64,000 nucleotides of DNA, taken from the NCBI RefSeq assembly GCF_010389155.1, contig NC_057763.1, forward strand, positions 47,518,800 to 47,582,799, written 5' to 3'. The position numbers were made by a program, and so were the translations under genes. The notes under the pieces are model-generated. The model was not told the origin of the DNA, did no database searches, and saw nothing but the letters and a program-made list of their open reading frames with translations. Each line of letters opens with the position of its first letter. The stretch's first letter is position 1. Shown here piece by piece: positions 1-10,726 of this stretch. This stretch comes from Erigeron canadensis (taxonomy: Eukaryota; Streptophyta; Magnoliopsida; Asterales; Asteraceae).

Positions 1-996
1 CGTTAACCTTTTTGACGCCATAGCCGTACCAAACACATGTGACCAACTTTACTTACAAACAAATACTCGGGAAACAAAAATGGGTTTGTGTCACTCCGAA
101 CAGCAAATACTCAGGAACATATGTTATCTCTTTACAGGAACAAGTACTACGGAACATATGTGTAATACTTTAGAGGAACATGTGACCAATTTATTAGGCA
201 AAAAAAAAAACACAAAAAAGGCTTACCAAAAAAGTACGCAGGATCATATGTTACCATTTTCAGAAACATGTAACCTAATTAACAAAAAAAGAAAAACAAA
301 ATCTTTTAACAAATCCGTAGATAGTATTACTGGATGTACCTTCATCGGAATCACCGGATAAATCAAGAGCCGTCTTTTTCTTATTAGTGTATTTGCTAAA
401 CGATTTCTCCGTCCTTACCTTGTCACTCCTTCTGAATGTTCCTACCAATAAAAGAAACAAGCACACAATAAGAGCATAGTATTAATCGAGCACAGATACA
501 CCGCGAATATAATTATTCCACAATAAAAAGTAAAGAACACCAAAAAAATTAGGGTTAAAAATTACCTTTGTTATTTTTCGTCATGTGATATGTAAAACCT
601 AATATTTATACTATCAATTTGCTGATTTTGAGCTTCATTGAACACACATGCACCACTGATTTTGAGCTTCATTCGCCGATTTCTGTTAATTTTGCGATTG
701 TATCGAATCTTCATATAAAGGATTTAGAAGATGAGAGTTTTCTGGCATTTTTTCTCTGAGGGTGAAACACAAATGCGATCTTTTTCTTTTTTTAGTTGAT
801 TTCAATGTTTTTTATAATTCCGACTCTACCCTTCCGTGTGTTTTTTCATTAAATCGGTTACACACAAATGCCATTAAGTGTTATTATCCATTGATTTAAA
901 TAATCTAATGGTCTATAACAGTTCTCGTAGTTCTCGACCTTTTATTAGTTCTCACAATATCTGTCCCCTATTTATATATATATATATATATATATA
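1..996. other. Intergenic, no gene recognised
   Basis: AT-rich sequence without a supportable gene. Positions 20-290 carry a loosely repeated motif of the form GGAACATATG/GGAACATGTG (for example near 115, 151, 176 and 240), which looks like a degenerate short repeat rather than coding sequence, although an ORF crosses it. A (TA)n run at about 973-996 directly abuts the foldback element that follows. Confidence 0.5.
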
Positions 997-1338
997 GGGG
1001 TGAGATATTTTGAGACCACCTCTTATTTTAGGACCAACTAGGACCATTGATTTTTGTACACCATCATCTACTACGATATACAAGACTTTTTTGTAAAAAC
1101 ACTAAGACTTTCCGGCGACGGGCCCACCAGAAAATCATGTGTAAGTTAACTTACAAATGTGTAAGTTACTTACACATGTGTAAATTAACTTATACATGAT
1201 TTTTTTGTGGGCCCGTCGCTGGAAAGTCTTAGTGTTTTTACAAAAAAGTCTTGTATATCGTAGTAGATGATGATGGTGGTGTGTAAGTTACGAAAATCAA
1301 TGGTCCTTTTTTTAGTTGGTCTCAAATTATTTTTCCCC
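997..1338. mobile_element. Foldback MITE with ~150-bp inverted arms
   Basis: The two halves are near-perfect reverse complements. The left arm (997 to about 1150) runs from GGGGTGAGATATTTTGAGACC through the block around 1088-1130. The right arm (about 1190-1338) returns the same sequence and ends in GGTCTCAAATTATTTTTCCCC. Both ends are G4/C4 and sit in TA-rich flanks, so a target duplication cannot be separated from the microsatellite. There is no coding capacity. The family is a non-autonomous DNA transposon; Mutator-type is plausible but not shown. Confidence 0.8.
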
Positions 1339-2566
1339 TATATATTTAGTAGAGATCCAAAGAGAAGGTTCTTATGGAGGAAGGGAGAGAAGGTTCAGTT
1401 TTTCATTTTTTTTTCTTTCTTTCAGTTTTTTATTCTTTTCTTAATTGACTCAATCCATTTAAAAATTATTTAAAAAAAAATAAAAAATTCTAACTGGAAT
1501 TAGTGAGCTATACATATAAGGGTCTGGTACGAGCTTTTCCCTTAAGGATATTAATAAGGGGTAGCCGGTGGAAGTGATAGGTCATAGGGGTGATCGGTGA
1601 TGGGGTGATCAACCTAACGGGCTTCGCCCTTAGCCATCATAGCTCCGCCATAGACTGTGAGGCTTCACCTATAGCTTACGGGCTACGCCCTTTGAAACAA
1701 AATATATTTTTTATAATTTTTTTATGGAATTAGTTAATTAAAGATAGGATGAAAAAAGTGAAAAAAAAAAAAGAGAAAAAATAAAGCTAAAAAATAAAAT
1801 AAAATTCAATAACGAATCTTTTCTCCCTTTTCTATTTAAGGCACCTTCTCATTTGATCTCTATCCTATATATATATATATATATATATTCTCTACAACCT
1901 AACAAATAAAGTTAGAAGTTAGACTGGTTTCTAGAGCAAGAGGCGGTGACAATCGAGCGTGAACGTTATGATGTACTAGTATAATATTTAGAGCTGTTCA
2001 ATTATGAAAATATGAAGGTTACTACATATCAGTGTCGATGAAATCAAATCAAGCATGCTGCGTGTTATGTACTCGCTTGAGATAATACCCTCCCCATGCT
2101 AATGCTATTAATGTACATGCTGCATATCCCTAATATGGTTACCATTTGGGTAAGATTTGTATTATAGTGTTTTGGAATCAGACTAATTTATTTACTTTGT
2201 ATACAAAGCTCTTTCATTAATACTCGTACCAATATTAGCTAACTAACCATACATAACATGAGTATAGCATTACTCCCCTTTAAAACATGGTAAGAGACTT
2301 AGAGAGTTTAATCTGTCCCCCCTCCTTTGGATTATTGAGTCCTTAAGGCAAGCCAATAGCTCCCGTACAAGTCTCATAAATTGCTCATTTTCCAACCTCA
2401 AGTTTACCTCGAAGTTGTGGCCTAAATGTTAAATCATCAGCTTCCATAAATCCAGAATCGGGTTTGAAGTTAAGAAAGTTTCATTTCATTCTGATGTGAT
2501 TTGTTCATTCCCATCCCCTTATAATTTCGTAGCTGCTTTAGCCAACCCATTCGATAGGCATTATAT
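1339..2566. other. Intergenic between two transposons
   Basis: No gene recognised. At 1555-1695 there is a small GC-richer patch with short palindromes of the type GGGCTTCGCCC (near 1619) and GGGCTACGCCC (near 1681). These look like hairpin loops inside a degraded transposon. Another (TA)n run lies at about 1867-1889. The rest is unassigned AT-rich sequence up to the LTR boundary. Confidence 0.4.
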
Positions 2567-5360
2567 TGTCACACCCTGCTAAAGCGGAACTGCAGGATGC
2601 ACAATATAATAGTAGATCGCACGGAAAATAGATCACAACACACCATAACTTACATTAATAAAGTACAAGATTTCAATGTACAAAGAGATGTACTCGCTAA
2701 ATACATAAGTACCAAAAATTGAGCACATCAAGGTTACACTGAGTTATAGCTAGATAGAAGTACGTTTACTAGAAGAGACTTCAACATATACTGACATAGT
2801 AAACGAACGAGAACTTAGTTCCTTGCACCTGAAAAGCATGAGGTAAACGGGTCAACTACAAAAAAATAGTTGAGTGAGCTCACAGGTGTTTATTTATGTA
2901 CTGTTTAAAAATCAAAATGATTAAAAGAAGAGGATCAATTATGAACCCAATATATTAACAAAACGTACACTATATAGTAAGTATAAATATTTAGGAGATG
3001 TAAATAAAGTTGCGTGCTTATGAGTCACTATTAAGCCCTAACCATGAACGATGAACTTAACCAATGTATAGCCCGTCCTATCAAGACGGGAATGAACTAA
3101 GATAATATGCGCTCATAAATACGTATATTATGAGTGAGGACCGGTCACTCCTAAACAGCGCTGTCCATAATATCCTAGGCTCACGATGGAGTTAATAATA
3201 GTGTGATAGTCTAAAGCACGACTAAAGCAGGCCATAGATCTAATAAATAATAAGTACTAGGTATAATATAGATAAATGTACATATATAGGTGGATCAATA
3301 TGGCCATCGAAAAGCTATAACAATATACGTCAATAAGAACGAAAGAACGATATAAAAGTACAAGTCATGCTAATCACCCCGTATTTTATAAAAGGTTTGA
3401 ATAAAGGGGGCTATGAACTCACCTTTTGAAGATGACCTGAGATCAAATGAAGTATGCACAGGATGGTAGTTAACTCCTACGAACGGCTAAACCTAACGAT
3501 ACAATCATATCGATTAGGAACACGTTCTAGAGTGAAACCCTATACTTAACTGTTAATGTCTTAAGGAATGCCATGATGTCTTTAAGTATTTTATTTATGA
3601 ATTATTAGCATGTACTTTACTTATAATGTCCAGTGTTAATTTAGTAGGTTATATAAGCTTGATTAAAATGTACATATTTGTTTTTCTAAATTTTCCATCA
3701 GTTTGACCAGATTTGACTGGGTTGACCACAGTTGACTGGTTTGACCAGATTTGACCACCAATAACTAGCTCTATTACGAAATTTATTTTGACCTTACGTG
3801 ATTTTAACAATCTCACAATAAAAACTTAGAATTTTGGTTTCTTGTTATCAAACTTCCTAACATCATACTGTTGAGTGTTTACTTGGCAATTTAATGAACA
3901 TATGTCCTTAATTTGCTGTCCAAAAATCCCAGCCAACATGTGGGTTTGTTATAGTCTCAAAACTTTGTTAAAATATATCTTTTCATCCATGTTTATGTGG
4001 TCCTTGGTTATACCCACTTATTATCAAAGTACTCTTTTATTTTTCTTTCACATGTTGACATACATATACAAGTGCAAGTACATGTAGGCAAATTGTATAT
4101 GATAGTATCAGGAGATTAATAAGTTGGCTCCATCAAAACATTATATCTTAAGGATTCATATTTGCTAGTATACTCATTCAAGATTTCAATTTTTGGCATA
4201 AAGCCGATTTATTCATTGAATAATCCTTGTTCTTAATATTACATAGATACATATGTACCCATAAAAGAGACTTATTTTCAACCCATTCTTTATCCTTCCT
4301 GTAAACTAGTGATATACATATATATATATATATATATTTGTATATATAACATTAGTTTATAAAGAGGTTTAACCAACAACCTTTGAAGATCAGCAACAAA
4401 TAGAATGAAGGCTGAAGGAGAGCTGTTTGAACGGTAGAAACGAAGTTGAACAAGATGGTTACACCTAAACAAAAATCAAGATTTACTATCACTCTTGATA
4501 TTTAAAGTTGATGGGTCATCCAAAAATAAAGATGCATGTGTTTAGAAAAACGATCATCTGTAAAATAAAAGAAAGAGGGTATGTTTAACAACCTTAGATA
4601 CTCCAAATGAAGCTGATTTGTGGCTGTTGTGAGTTGATTGAGCTGTTCCCAGCCCCAAAATTGAGTAGTAGGCGTGTATATCTGATGAGGATCGATTTTC
4701 TTGCAAGATTGCGATATTATTTAGTTGTTATATGATTGTTACTAATTTATTATTGAAAGTTTGAGGGTGTTTTTTTTTTTCTTCCCTTTTTGTGCTACTA
4801 GCCGAATGATACACATATATATAAAGAAGAATATGGTTCCTTCCTGATGAAGCATAGAAATAGGGAGTAGTTGGTGAATTATATATATATCTACTAGAAG
4901 TACAAGAATAGTGTAGTACTAATGAGAAGTAGTACTATTTTATAAAAAGAAAATAAAATGGACGGTTTGGCTTGCAATTGTTTTGTTTAATTTTCTATTT
5001 TATTTTATACTTTGTTTTATTGGGCAAATATTTTAGTGAGTGTTGTATATATTTAGTTTGTATATAGTCTTGACACTAGTAAATTTAATTTATAAGTGAT
5101 AATAGTTTATATAATTTTTACAATCATACTTAGTTGTATCTTAGTTATATTTGTTTGATTAAACTTGTAGTTAATTATTAAAATGATCTTTGTCAAGGCT
5201 TGAATACAATTATGCCATTCAACGTCTTTTTTTTGAACTATTATATTATATGAACTTTAGATAGGCATTTCTTCATACATATGATAAGTCGTTCAAGTTT
5301 AGATACAAAATGATGGATTCTAGAACGGACCTTGAGACTAAAATTTTGACGGGTGTCACA
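2567..5360 (-). repeat. 3' LTR of the chromovirus (2,794 bp)
   Basis: The plus-strand ends are TGTCACACCC (2567-2576) and GGGTGTCACA (5351-5360). Read on the minus strand the LTR starts TGTGACACCC and ends GGGTGTGACA, a perfect 10-bp terminal inverted repeat with TG...CA ends. The inner edge directly abuts a polypurine tract and the end of pol, which fixes the orientation and makes this the 3' LTR. It contains a (TA)n block at about 4314-4345 and a dense run of TTGAC motifs. No ORF inside deserves annotation. Confidence 0.8.
3703..3756 (+). promoter_or_regulatory. Cluster of six W-box cores in the LTR
   Basis: Six copies of TTGACC or TTGACT begin at 3703, 3713, 3722, 3732, 3741 and 3751, spaced 9-10 bp apart. 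TTGAC[C/T] is the known core bound by WRKY transcription factors. LTRs of plant retrotransposons can carry stress-responsive sites, so a promoter or enhancer role is plausible but is inference. The regular spacing could equally come from simple tandem duplication of a 19-bp unit. Confidence 0.55.
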
Positions 5361-5376
5361 TTCTTCCCCAGTTGAA
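5361..5376 (-). other. Polypurine tract of the chromovirus
   Basis: On the minus strand the sequence ...AACTGGGGAAGAA immediately precedes the LTR start TGTGACACCC. A purine-rich stretch adjoining the 3' LTR is the primer site for plus-strand DNA synthesis in LTR retroelements. Its exact abutment to the LTR edge supports both the LTR boundary and the orientation. Confidence 0.7.
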
Positions 5377-5399
5377 AAGAATTCGTCCCGAATTCTAAT

Positions 5400-8276
5400 T
5401 CATTTATTGGAGAAAAGGTATGGATATTTAGTCTTCATGAAATCCTTGCGCTCCCAAGTGATCGCAGGTCCATGTTTTGAATTCCAACGTACTTTGACAA
5501 GACGAATTTTACTTCTACGAAGCTGTTTAGTTCCCTCATCTAGGATTTTGATAGGTTCTTCAATAGTCTGTAACGTCTTGTCTATATGAATTTCATCCGG
5601 AGGAATGACCGTCGTGTCATCGGACCAACACTTCTTAAGATTTGAAACATGGAAAACATCGTGTATATTTCCTAGTTCGGTTGGCAACCTAAGTCGGTAC
5701 GCGACCGGACCAATGCGTTGTACGATTTCATAAGGCCCGATGTATCGAGGAGCTAGTTTTCCTCTCTTGCCAAATCTAACGGTGCCTTTCCATGGTGACA
5801 CCTTCAAAAGTACTTTATCACCAACATTAAACTCTAAAGGTCTACGACGATTATCGGCATAACTTTTCTGACGATCACTCGCCCCCTTTAGTTGCTCCTT
5901 TATGACAGCGATTTTATCTGTTGTCTCTTGCACAAAGTCAAGCTTCATTAATTTCCCTTCCCCAGATTCTGACCAACATAAGGGTGTTCGACATTCACGT
6001 CCATATAAAGCTTCGAATGGTAGCTGTTATTGTACGAAAACTCTACCAATGGTAAATGTACATCCCAGTTTCCTCCAAAATCAATAACACATGCCCGCAA
6101 CATATCTTCCAAAGTTTGTATTGTTCTTTCACTCTGTCCGTTAGATTGCGGGTGATAAGCTGTACTGAGACTTAATTGGGTGCCTAAAGCCTCATGCAAA
6201 TACTCCCAGAATCGGGAAGTAAATTTGGTAGCTCTGTCTAATACAATTGACAGAGGAACACCATGTTTTGACACAATCTCTTTCACGTACAACCTCATAC
6301 GTCTCCATATTGAAATTTTCTCTGACCGGAATGAAATGGGCAGATTTCGTCAATACAATGACCCATATTGAATCATGTCTTTCAAAGGTACGGGGCAACT
6401 TTGTGACGAAATCTATAGTAATATGGTCCCACTTCCATTCTGGTATTTCAAGTTGCTTAAGTAATCCTGGTGGCTTTTGGTGCTCGGCTTTGACCTTAGA
6501 ACAAGTTAAGCATTTACTAACATACTCAGCCACATCACGCTTCATCCCTGGCCACCAAAATTTGTTACTTAAGTTCCTATACATCCTATCCGATCCAGGA
6601 TGAATTGAATATCTTGATCGGTGAACTTCCTTCAATAACAACTCTCTCAAGTTGTTGACTCTTGGAATCCATACTCGGCCATTGAGTTGTCGAATTCCAT
6701 CCTTGTCAACCTCAAAGTGCATATCGGCATTAAAAAGGGCTTCTTTCTTTATGTTCTCTGGTTTCATAGCGTCATTTTGATCATCTAGGACACGATCTCT
6801 TAAAGTTGAACCGAGCCATCCGCTAGTAGTCTGAAGTACAGTCAACTTAACCCTTTCTTTCCGACTTAAAGCATCTGCAACAACATTAGCCTTGCCAGGG
6901 TGGTATTTAATTTCACAGTCATAATCACTTAGCAATTCCACCCATCGTCTTTGTCTCATATTGAGCATCTTTTGATTGAGAATATATTGGAGACTTTTAT
7001 GATCAGTGTAGACGGTACACTTTGTGCCATAAAGGTAGTGTCTCCAAATTTTAAGAGCAAAAACAACAGCTCCAAGTTCAAGATCATGTGTCGTATAATT
7101 CTTTTCGTGAATTTTTAATTGCCTTGAAGCATATGCAATGACCTTTCCATTCTGCATCAACACACAACCAAGTCCAAGAGCAAAAACAACAGTTCCAAGT
7201 TCAAGATCATGTGTCGTATAATTCTTTTCGTGAATTTTTAATTGCCTTGAAGCATATGCAATGACCTTTCCATTCTGCATCAACACACAACCAAGTCCAA
7301 GAGCAAAATTTTAAGAGCAAAAACAACAGCTCCAAGTTCAAGATCATGTGTCGTATAATTCTTTTCGTGAATTTTTAATTGCCTTGAAGCATATGCAATG
7401 ACCTTTCCATTCTGCATCAACACACAACCAAGTCCTTGGTGAGACGCATCACAATACACGACGAAATTCCCGTTTCCATCTAGTAACGTCAAAATTGGAG
7501 CATTATATAATCTATGCTTCAAAGTTTGAAACGCTTGCTCCTGCTTCTCGCCCCAAATGAACTCTCTAGACTTTTAAGTTAGTTGAGTTAGAGGCAATGC
7601 AATCTTGGAGAAATTTTCAATGAATCGTCGATAATATCCAGCCAGTCCTAGGAAGCTTCGCACCTCTGAGGGCGTTTTTGGTGCTTCCCATTTCTTGACT
7701 GCTTCAACTTTCGCTGGATCAACGTGTATACCCTTCTCATTCACAACATGCCCTAAGAATTGAACTTCACGGAGCCAAAATTCACATTTTGAGAACTTAG
7801 CATATAATTTTTCATTCTTCGGCATTTCAAGAATAGTTCTCAAATGGTTTTCATGAATGCCTTTTCTTTTTGAATATATGAGAATATCATTAATAAAGAC
7901 AATCACAAACTTATCAAGATAAGGACGACAAACCCTATTCATTAAGTCCATGAATACAGCCGGTGCGTTGGTAAGACCAAACGGCATAACGAGAAACTCG
8001 TAATGTCCATAACGAGTTCTAAAGGCTGTTTTCGGGATGTCATCATCATTTACCCTCATCTGGTGGTATCCAGATCGAAGATCGATCTTGGAAAATACGT
8101 AGCTCCTTGTAGTTGATCAAACAAATCGTCGATACGAGGTAAAGTTTATCGGTTCTTTACTGTGAGTTTATTCAACTCACGGTAATCGATGCACATTCTC
8201 ATCGTTCCATCTTTCTTTTTAACAAAAAGGATCGGTGCACCCCATGGTGATGAACTCGGTCGTATGAATCCTTTAC
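5400..8276 (-). pseudogene. Gypsy pol polyprotein remnant (RT-RNaseH-IN-chromodomain)
   Basis: Broken into at least five reading-frame segments on the minus strand. The reverse transcriptase lies at about 8276-7574, including the [19 protein letters not shown] and [18 protein letters not shown] motifs. The usual FIDD active-site motif reads [10 protein letters not shown] (near 7880), so a catalytic Asp appears lost. RNase H spans about 7522-6900 and starts with [20 protein letters not shown]. Integrase follows (about 6700-5950) with the HHCC zinc region ([11 protein letters not shown] ... CLTCSKV) and the [18 protein letters not shown] catalytic end. The C-terminal chromodomain region (5948-5400) includes ITWERKDFMKTKYPYLF. 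Frameshifts near 8100, 7550, 6250 and 5950 and an internal triplication in RNase H show it is dead. Confidence 0.85.
7054..7436 (-). repeat. Tandem triplication inside RNase H
   Basis: A block of about 123-127 bp occurs three times in direct tandem, starting near 7054, 7177 and 7314. A 14-bp partial unit lies before the third copy. Each copy encodes the same ~38-residue RNase H stretch beginning [20 protein letters not shown]. The copies are almost identical, so the amplification is recent relative to the decay of the element. The same short sequence (AGAGCAAAA) sits at every junction, as expected for slippage or unequal crossing-over. Confidence 0.85.
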
Positions 8277-8281
8277 TCAAG

Positions 8282-8333
8282 CTTAGGTGTGGAACACTCA
8301 CACATTGTTTTTTTAATCCATAAAATTCATGGG
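8282..8333. repeat. Partial second copy of the adjoining MITE
   Basis: The stretch starting CTTAGGTGTGGAACACTCAC at 8282 is repeated nearly identically from 8386 inside the intact MITE downstream. The gypsy pol homology ends at this junction, so the truncation point of the retroelement coincides with a MITE-derived sequence. Confidence 0.65.
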
Positions 8334-8368
8334 GGCCCAAGCATTTAGTCATTAATAAAAAAATATAA

Positions 8369-8522
8369 GGCTGTTAGGTACCTAAGCTTAGGTGTGGAAC
8401 ACTCACATATTGTTTTTTTAATCCATAAAATGCATCCCCCATGTGATTTAATTAAAATTCAACAAATATTAAAAAAATAGTATGTGGGGGGTTCCACACC
8501 TAAACTTAGGTGTCTGACAACC
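8369..8522. mobile_element. Short MITE (154 bp, ~32-bp TIRs)
   Basis: The left end (8369-8400) starts GGCTGTTAGGTACCTAAGC. The right end, reversed (8522-8491), starts GGTTGTCAGACACCTAAGT. Both then continue into TTAGGTGTGGAAC, giving terminal inverted repeats of about 32 bp with six differences. There is no coding capacity and no clear target duplication. Superfamily not assigned. Confidence 0.65.
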
Positions 8523-8859
8523 TTTTATTCACTTTTCCCATATATATATTATAAACAATTAACCCATTAGATGTGAGTGTTTGTCCCCACGCGATTCACA
8601 AAATGATGATCGGCTCCCTTCGTCTTAAACTCCTCCAATCACCAAAAGAAATTGGAATGCTTGCCCTAATAAAACTACCAGTATGATAATTTCGTAAGAT
8701 GGCTTATCTAACCTGATGTTGAATTAGACAGAGCATCTAAAGTAATTAGGCTTAAGACAGAGCATCATATGAAATTTTGCTTTGGCTGCTTTATGCAGGT
8801 CAAGATATATGTGAATGAGGTATGAATATCGCTAACACTAATAGCAATGCTATTTGCAG
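8523..8859. other. Gap between MITE and PUX4-like exon
   Basis: No promoter or first exon of the UBX gene could be recognised. A short stretch bounded by splice-like signals (AG before 8799, GT after 8819) could be mistaken for a micro-exon, but its translation does not match the family. The last bases before 8860 (ATTTGCAG) form a good 3' splice site, so this is most likely intron or flank. Confidence 0.45.
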
Positions 8860-10726
8860 TGGTATGCTTGTTCAAGATCCTAATAAACGTAACGATGTGG
8901 ATGAAATATTCAACCAGGCCAGGCAACTAGGTGGTGTCGAAGGACCCATGGAAAATCTTCGTCCTTCAAGCTCAAGAAGTTTTACTGGCACCGGAAGGTT
9001 ACTTAGTGGGGAGCCAGTGCCATCTCCGGCTGCTCCGGAACAACCTCAGAATGTTGTCCACAACATTGTTTTTTGGAGAAACGGTTTCACTGTAAACGAT
9101 GGACCTTTGAGGAGGTTGGATGATCCTGAAAATGCACCTTTTCTCGAGGTAAACAAAAAATTTGAGTTTTTCTGCTGAGTGTTTTATTGCTTATGTTATA
9201 AGGGGCCCTGCTTGCATTAGAGGTGGTTCTATTTTCCTTAAAATGGGTCAAATCGGGCTATATTTTTATGATTTTATCTCCATTTTCCTCAAAATTAACA
9301 AAATAAAACCTAAGATGAATTGGTTCAGCTGATTGAAAGTCGCTTCAACTACATTCAAAATTATAACCTGCTAGTCTAGCTTGGCTCTAAAAATGGAGAA
9401 AGATTTCAATCCCTAGCAGAACAGACAAGGAATCTGATTTTATAGAAAAATTCTTATGTGAAGCTTGAATCTGATGGTTGGGCCACCATCTAGAAAAGAA
9501 AAAAAAATTGGGGGTTGGGGTAAGGGGGGGGGGGGGGGGGGGTTGGGTGGTCTGGCATCACAGGTGAATCAGCATTTTTACAATGCCAACGCTATATTCA
9601 AAGAACTTATATTAATTGAATAGAAAGGTTAATAATGGTTAATTCTTTAAGTTTATGGTGTTGAAACTCAAACTCTCAAAGAATTAAACCATTATTAACC
9701 CTATTGATATAATTGTTTGGTTTACAAAGTGAACAGAAGGGTTAATGGATCAGCCTAGACCAAAAAGTTCCTTTTTTGATCTGTTATATATCACATGAAT
9801 GTTCCACTTATAGCCTGCTTATTATATCTCTGACAATTTTTTGGTTCTTGCCTATTATAACATTTGGGCAATCCTTGTGCAGAGCATCAGGAAATCTGAG
9901 TGTCCGAGAGAGCTTGAGCCTGCGGATAGAAGGTCCTCGGTTCATGTCAATCTGATAAGGAGGGACGAGAACCGTCCTGTGAGTATCCTTCTTCCTCCAG
10001 TGTTTTTTTTCTATGGTTGTTAACTCTGACGTTACTACTAAAAAGACATTGTATTTAGAATTTACTAAATATGAGTGAGATAAAGTAGGAATATGAGCGT
10101 AAAGTATGGTTGAAGAGTGAATTGGGTTAATATAAGTTTTTAAATATCTTTGTAATTAAAATAGCCATAATATGTTGTTAAGGATAGCCCTAACCCCTAA
10201 GGGTTATTGTTAGCAAAATCTTTGTCTATGTTGAAGTTTTTGTGTTTAGGGTATTCCTTCATTTAATTTCGCATAATACTTTGTTTCACATGACTTTTTA
10301 GTCTGCTTGCCTGAAATCAGCAATGAGAACTTTCAAATCTTTGTTTGCTTGTAGGAGCCACAGGTGGCAGCCCAAGTTGCATTTCAAGGTGTCGGAAGAA
10401 CCTTAGGCAGGAATTCCGAGGAAGCAACACTTGATGCAAATACTTCAAATGCTGTTGCCACCTCTTCTGAAGGTCTTGTTTTGGACACCACCTTACCTAC
10501 AACCTCGATTCAGCTACGATTAGCTGATGGCACCAGGATGATTGCTCACTTCAACTACCATCACACTGTGGCTGATATTCGAACCTTTATTAATGCATCT
10601 AGGCCTGATGGCCCAAGGTCTTATCAGCTACAGACAGTTGGGTTCCCACCCAAGCCACTCACCGATCCAAACCAAACCATTGAGCAGGCGGGCCTTGCCA
10701 ACTCTGTTGTCATCCAGAAAATCTGA
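8860..10726 (+). CDS. PUX4: PUX4-like SEP/UBX-domain protein, 5' exon missing
   Basis: Exons: 8860-9148, 9883-9978 and 10355-10726 (TGA). All junctions are GT-AG and stay in phase. Exon 1 here starts with [20 protein letters not shown], the usual linker of p47-type UBX proteins. A SEP domain follows ([20 protein letters not shown] ... PRELEP ... [13 protein letters not shown]) and spans the first intron. The last exon carries a complete UBX domain ([20 protein letters not shown] to SVVIQKI) with a GFPPKPL loop where UBX domains contact the N-domain of Cdc48/p97. Proteins of this type recruit the AAA-ATPase Cdc48 to ubiquitinated or membrane substrates. The N-terminal exon seen in intact family members was not found; retroelement and MITE sequence occupies the region upstream. 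It is either a 5'-truncated gene or has a distant first exon. PUX4 rather than PUX3 or PUX5 is a by-eye choice. Confidence 0.8.
9510..9549 (+). other. G-run with quadruplex potential in an intron
   Basis: The first intron of the PUX4-like gene contains G5-TT-G4-TAA-G19-TT-G3, with 19 consecutive G at 9524-9542. It satisfies the G-quadruplex pattern on the coding strand. The homopolymer length is also a likely sequencing or assembly uncertainty. Confidence 0.7.
9614..9702. repeat. Intronic hairpin (~25-bp arms)
   Basis: The left arm near 9622-9648 (AGGTTAATAATGGTTAATTC...) is the reverse complement of the right arm near 9677-9702 (GAATTAAACCATTATTAACC). It lies in the same intron as the G-run. 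It could be a small MITE remnant. Confidence 0.6.

Larger units (their letters stand above)
2567..8276 (-). mobile_element. Ty3/Gypsy chromovirus (Tekay-like), 3' part, decayed
   Basis: Read on the minus strand, the order is reverse transcriptase, RNase H, integrase, chromodomain-like C-terminus, polypurine tract, LTR. This is the Ty3/Gypsy order, and the C-terminal chromodomain with the long LTR points to the Tekay/Del chromovirus lineage (established family knowledge, by-eye assignment). The gag, protease, 5' LTR and start of the reverse transcriptase are absent: homology stops near 8276, where MITE-like sequence begins. Only one LTR is present, so insertion age cannot be estimated from LTR divergence within the window. 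Confidence 0.85.

Noticed and set aside
1267..1473. 68-codon ORF
   Set aside because: It runs out of the right arm of a foldback MITE into T-rich sequence; no coding signal.
8799..8819. Micro-exon of the PUX4-like gene
   Set aside because: It has splice-like flanks, but the encoded residues do not match the family and the frame is not supported.
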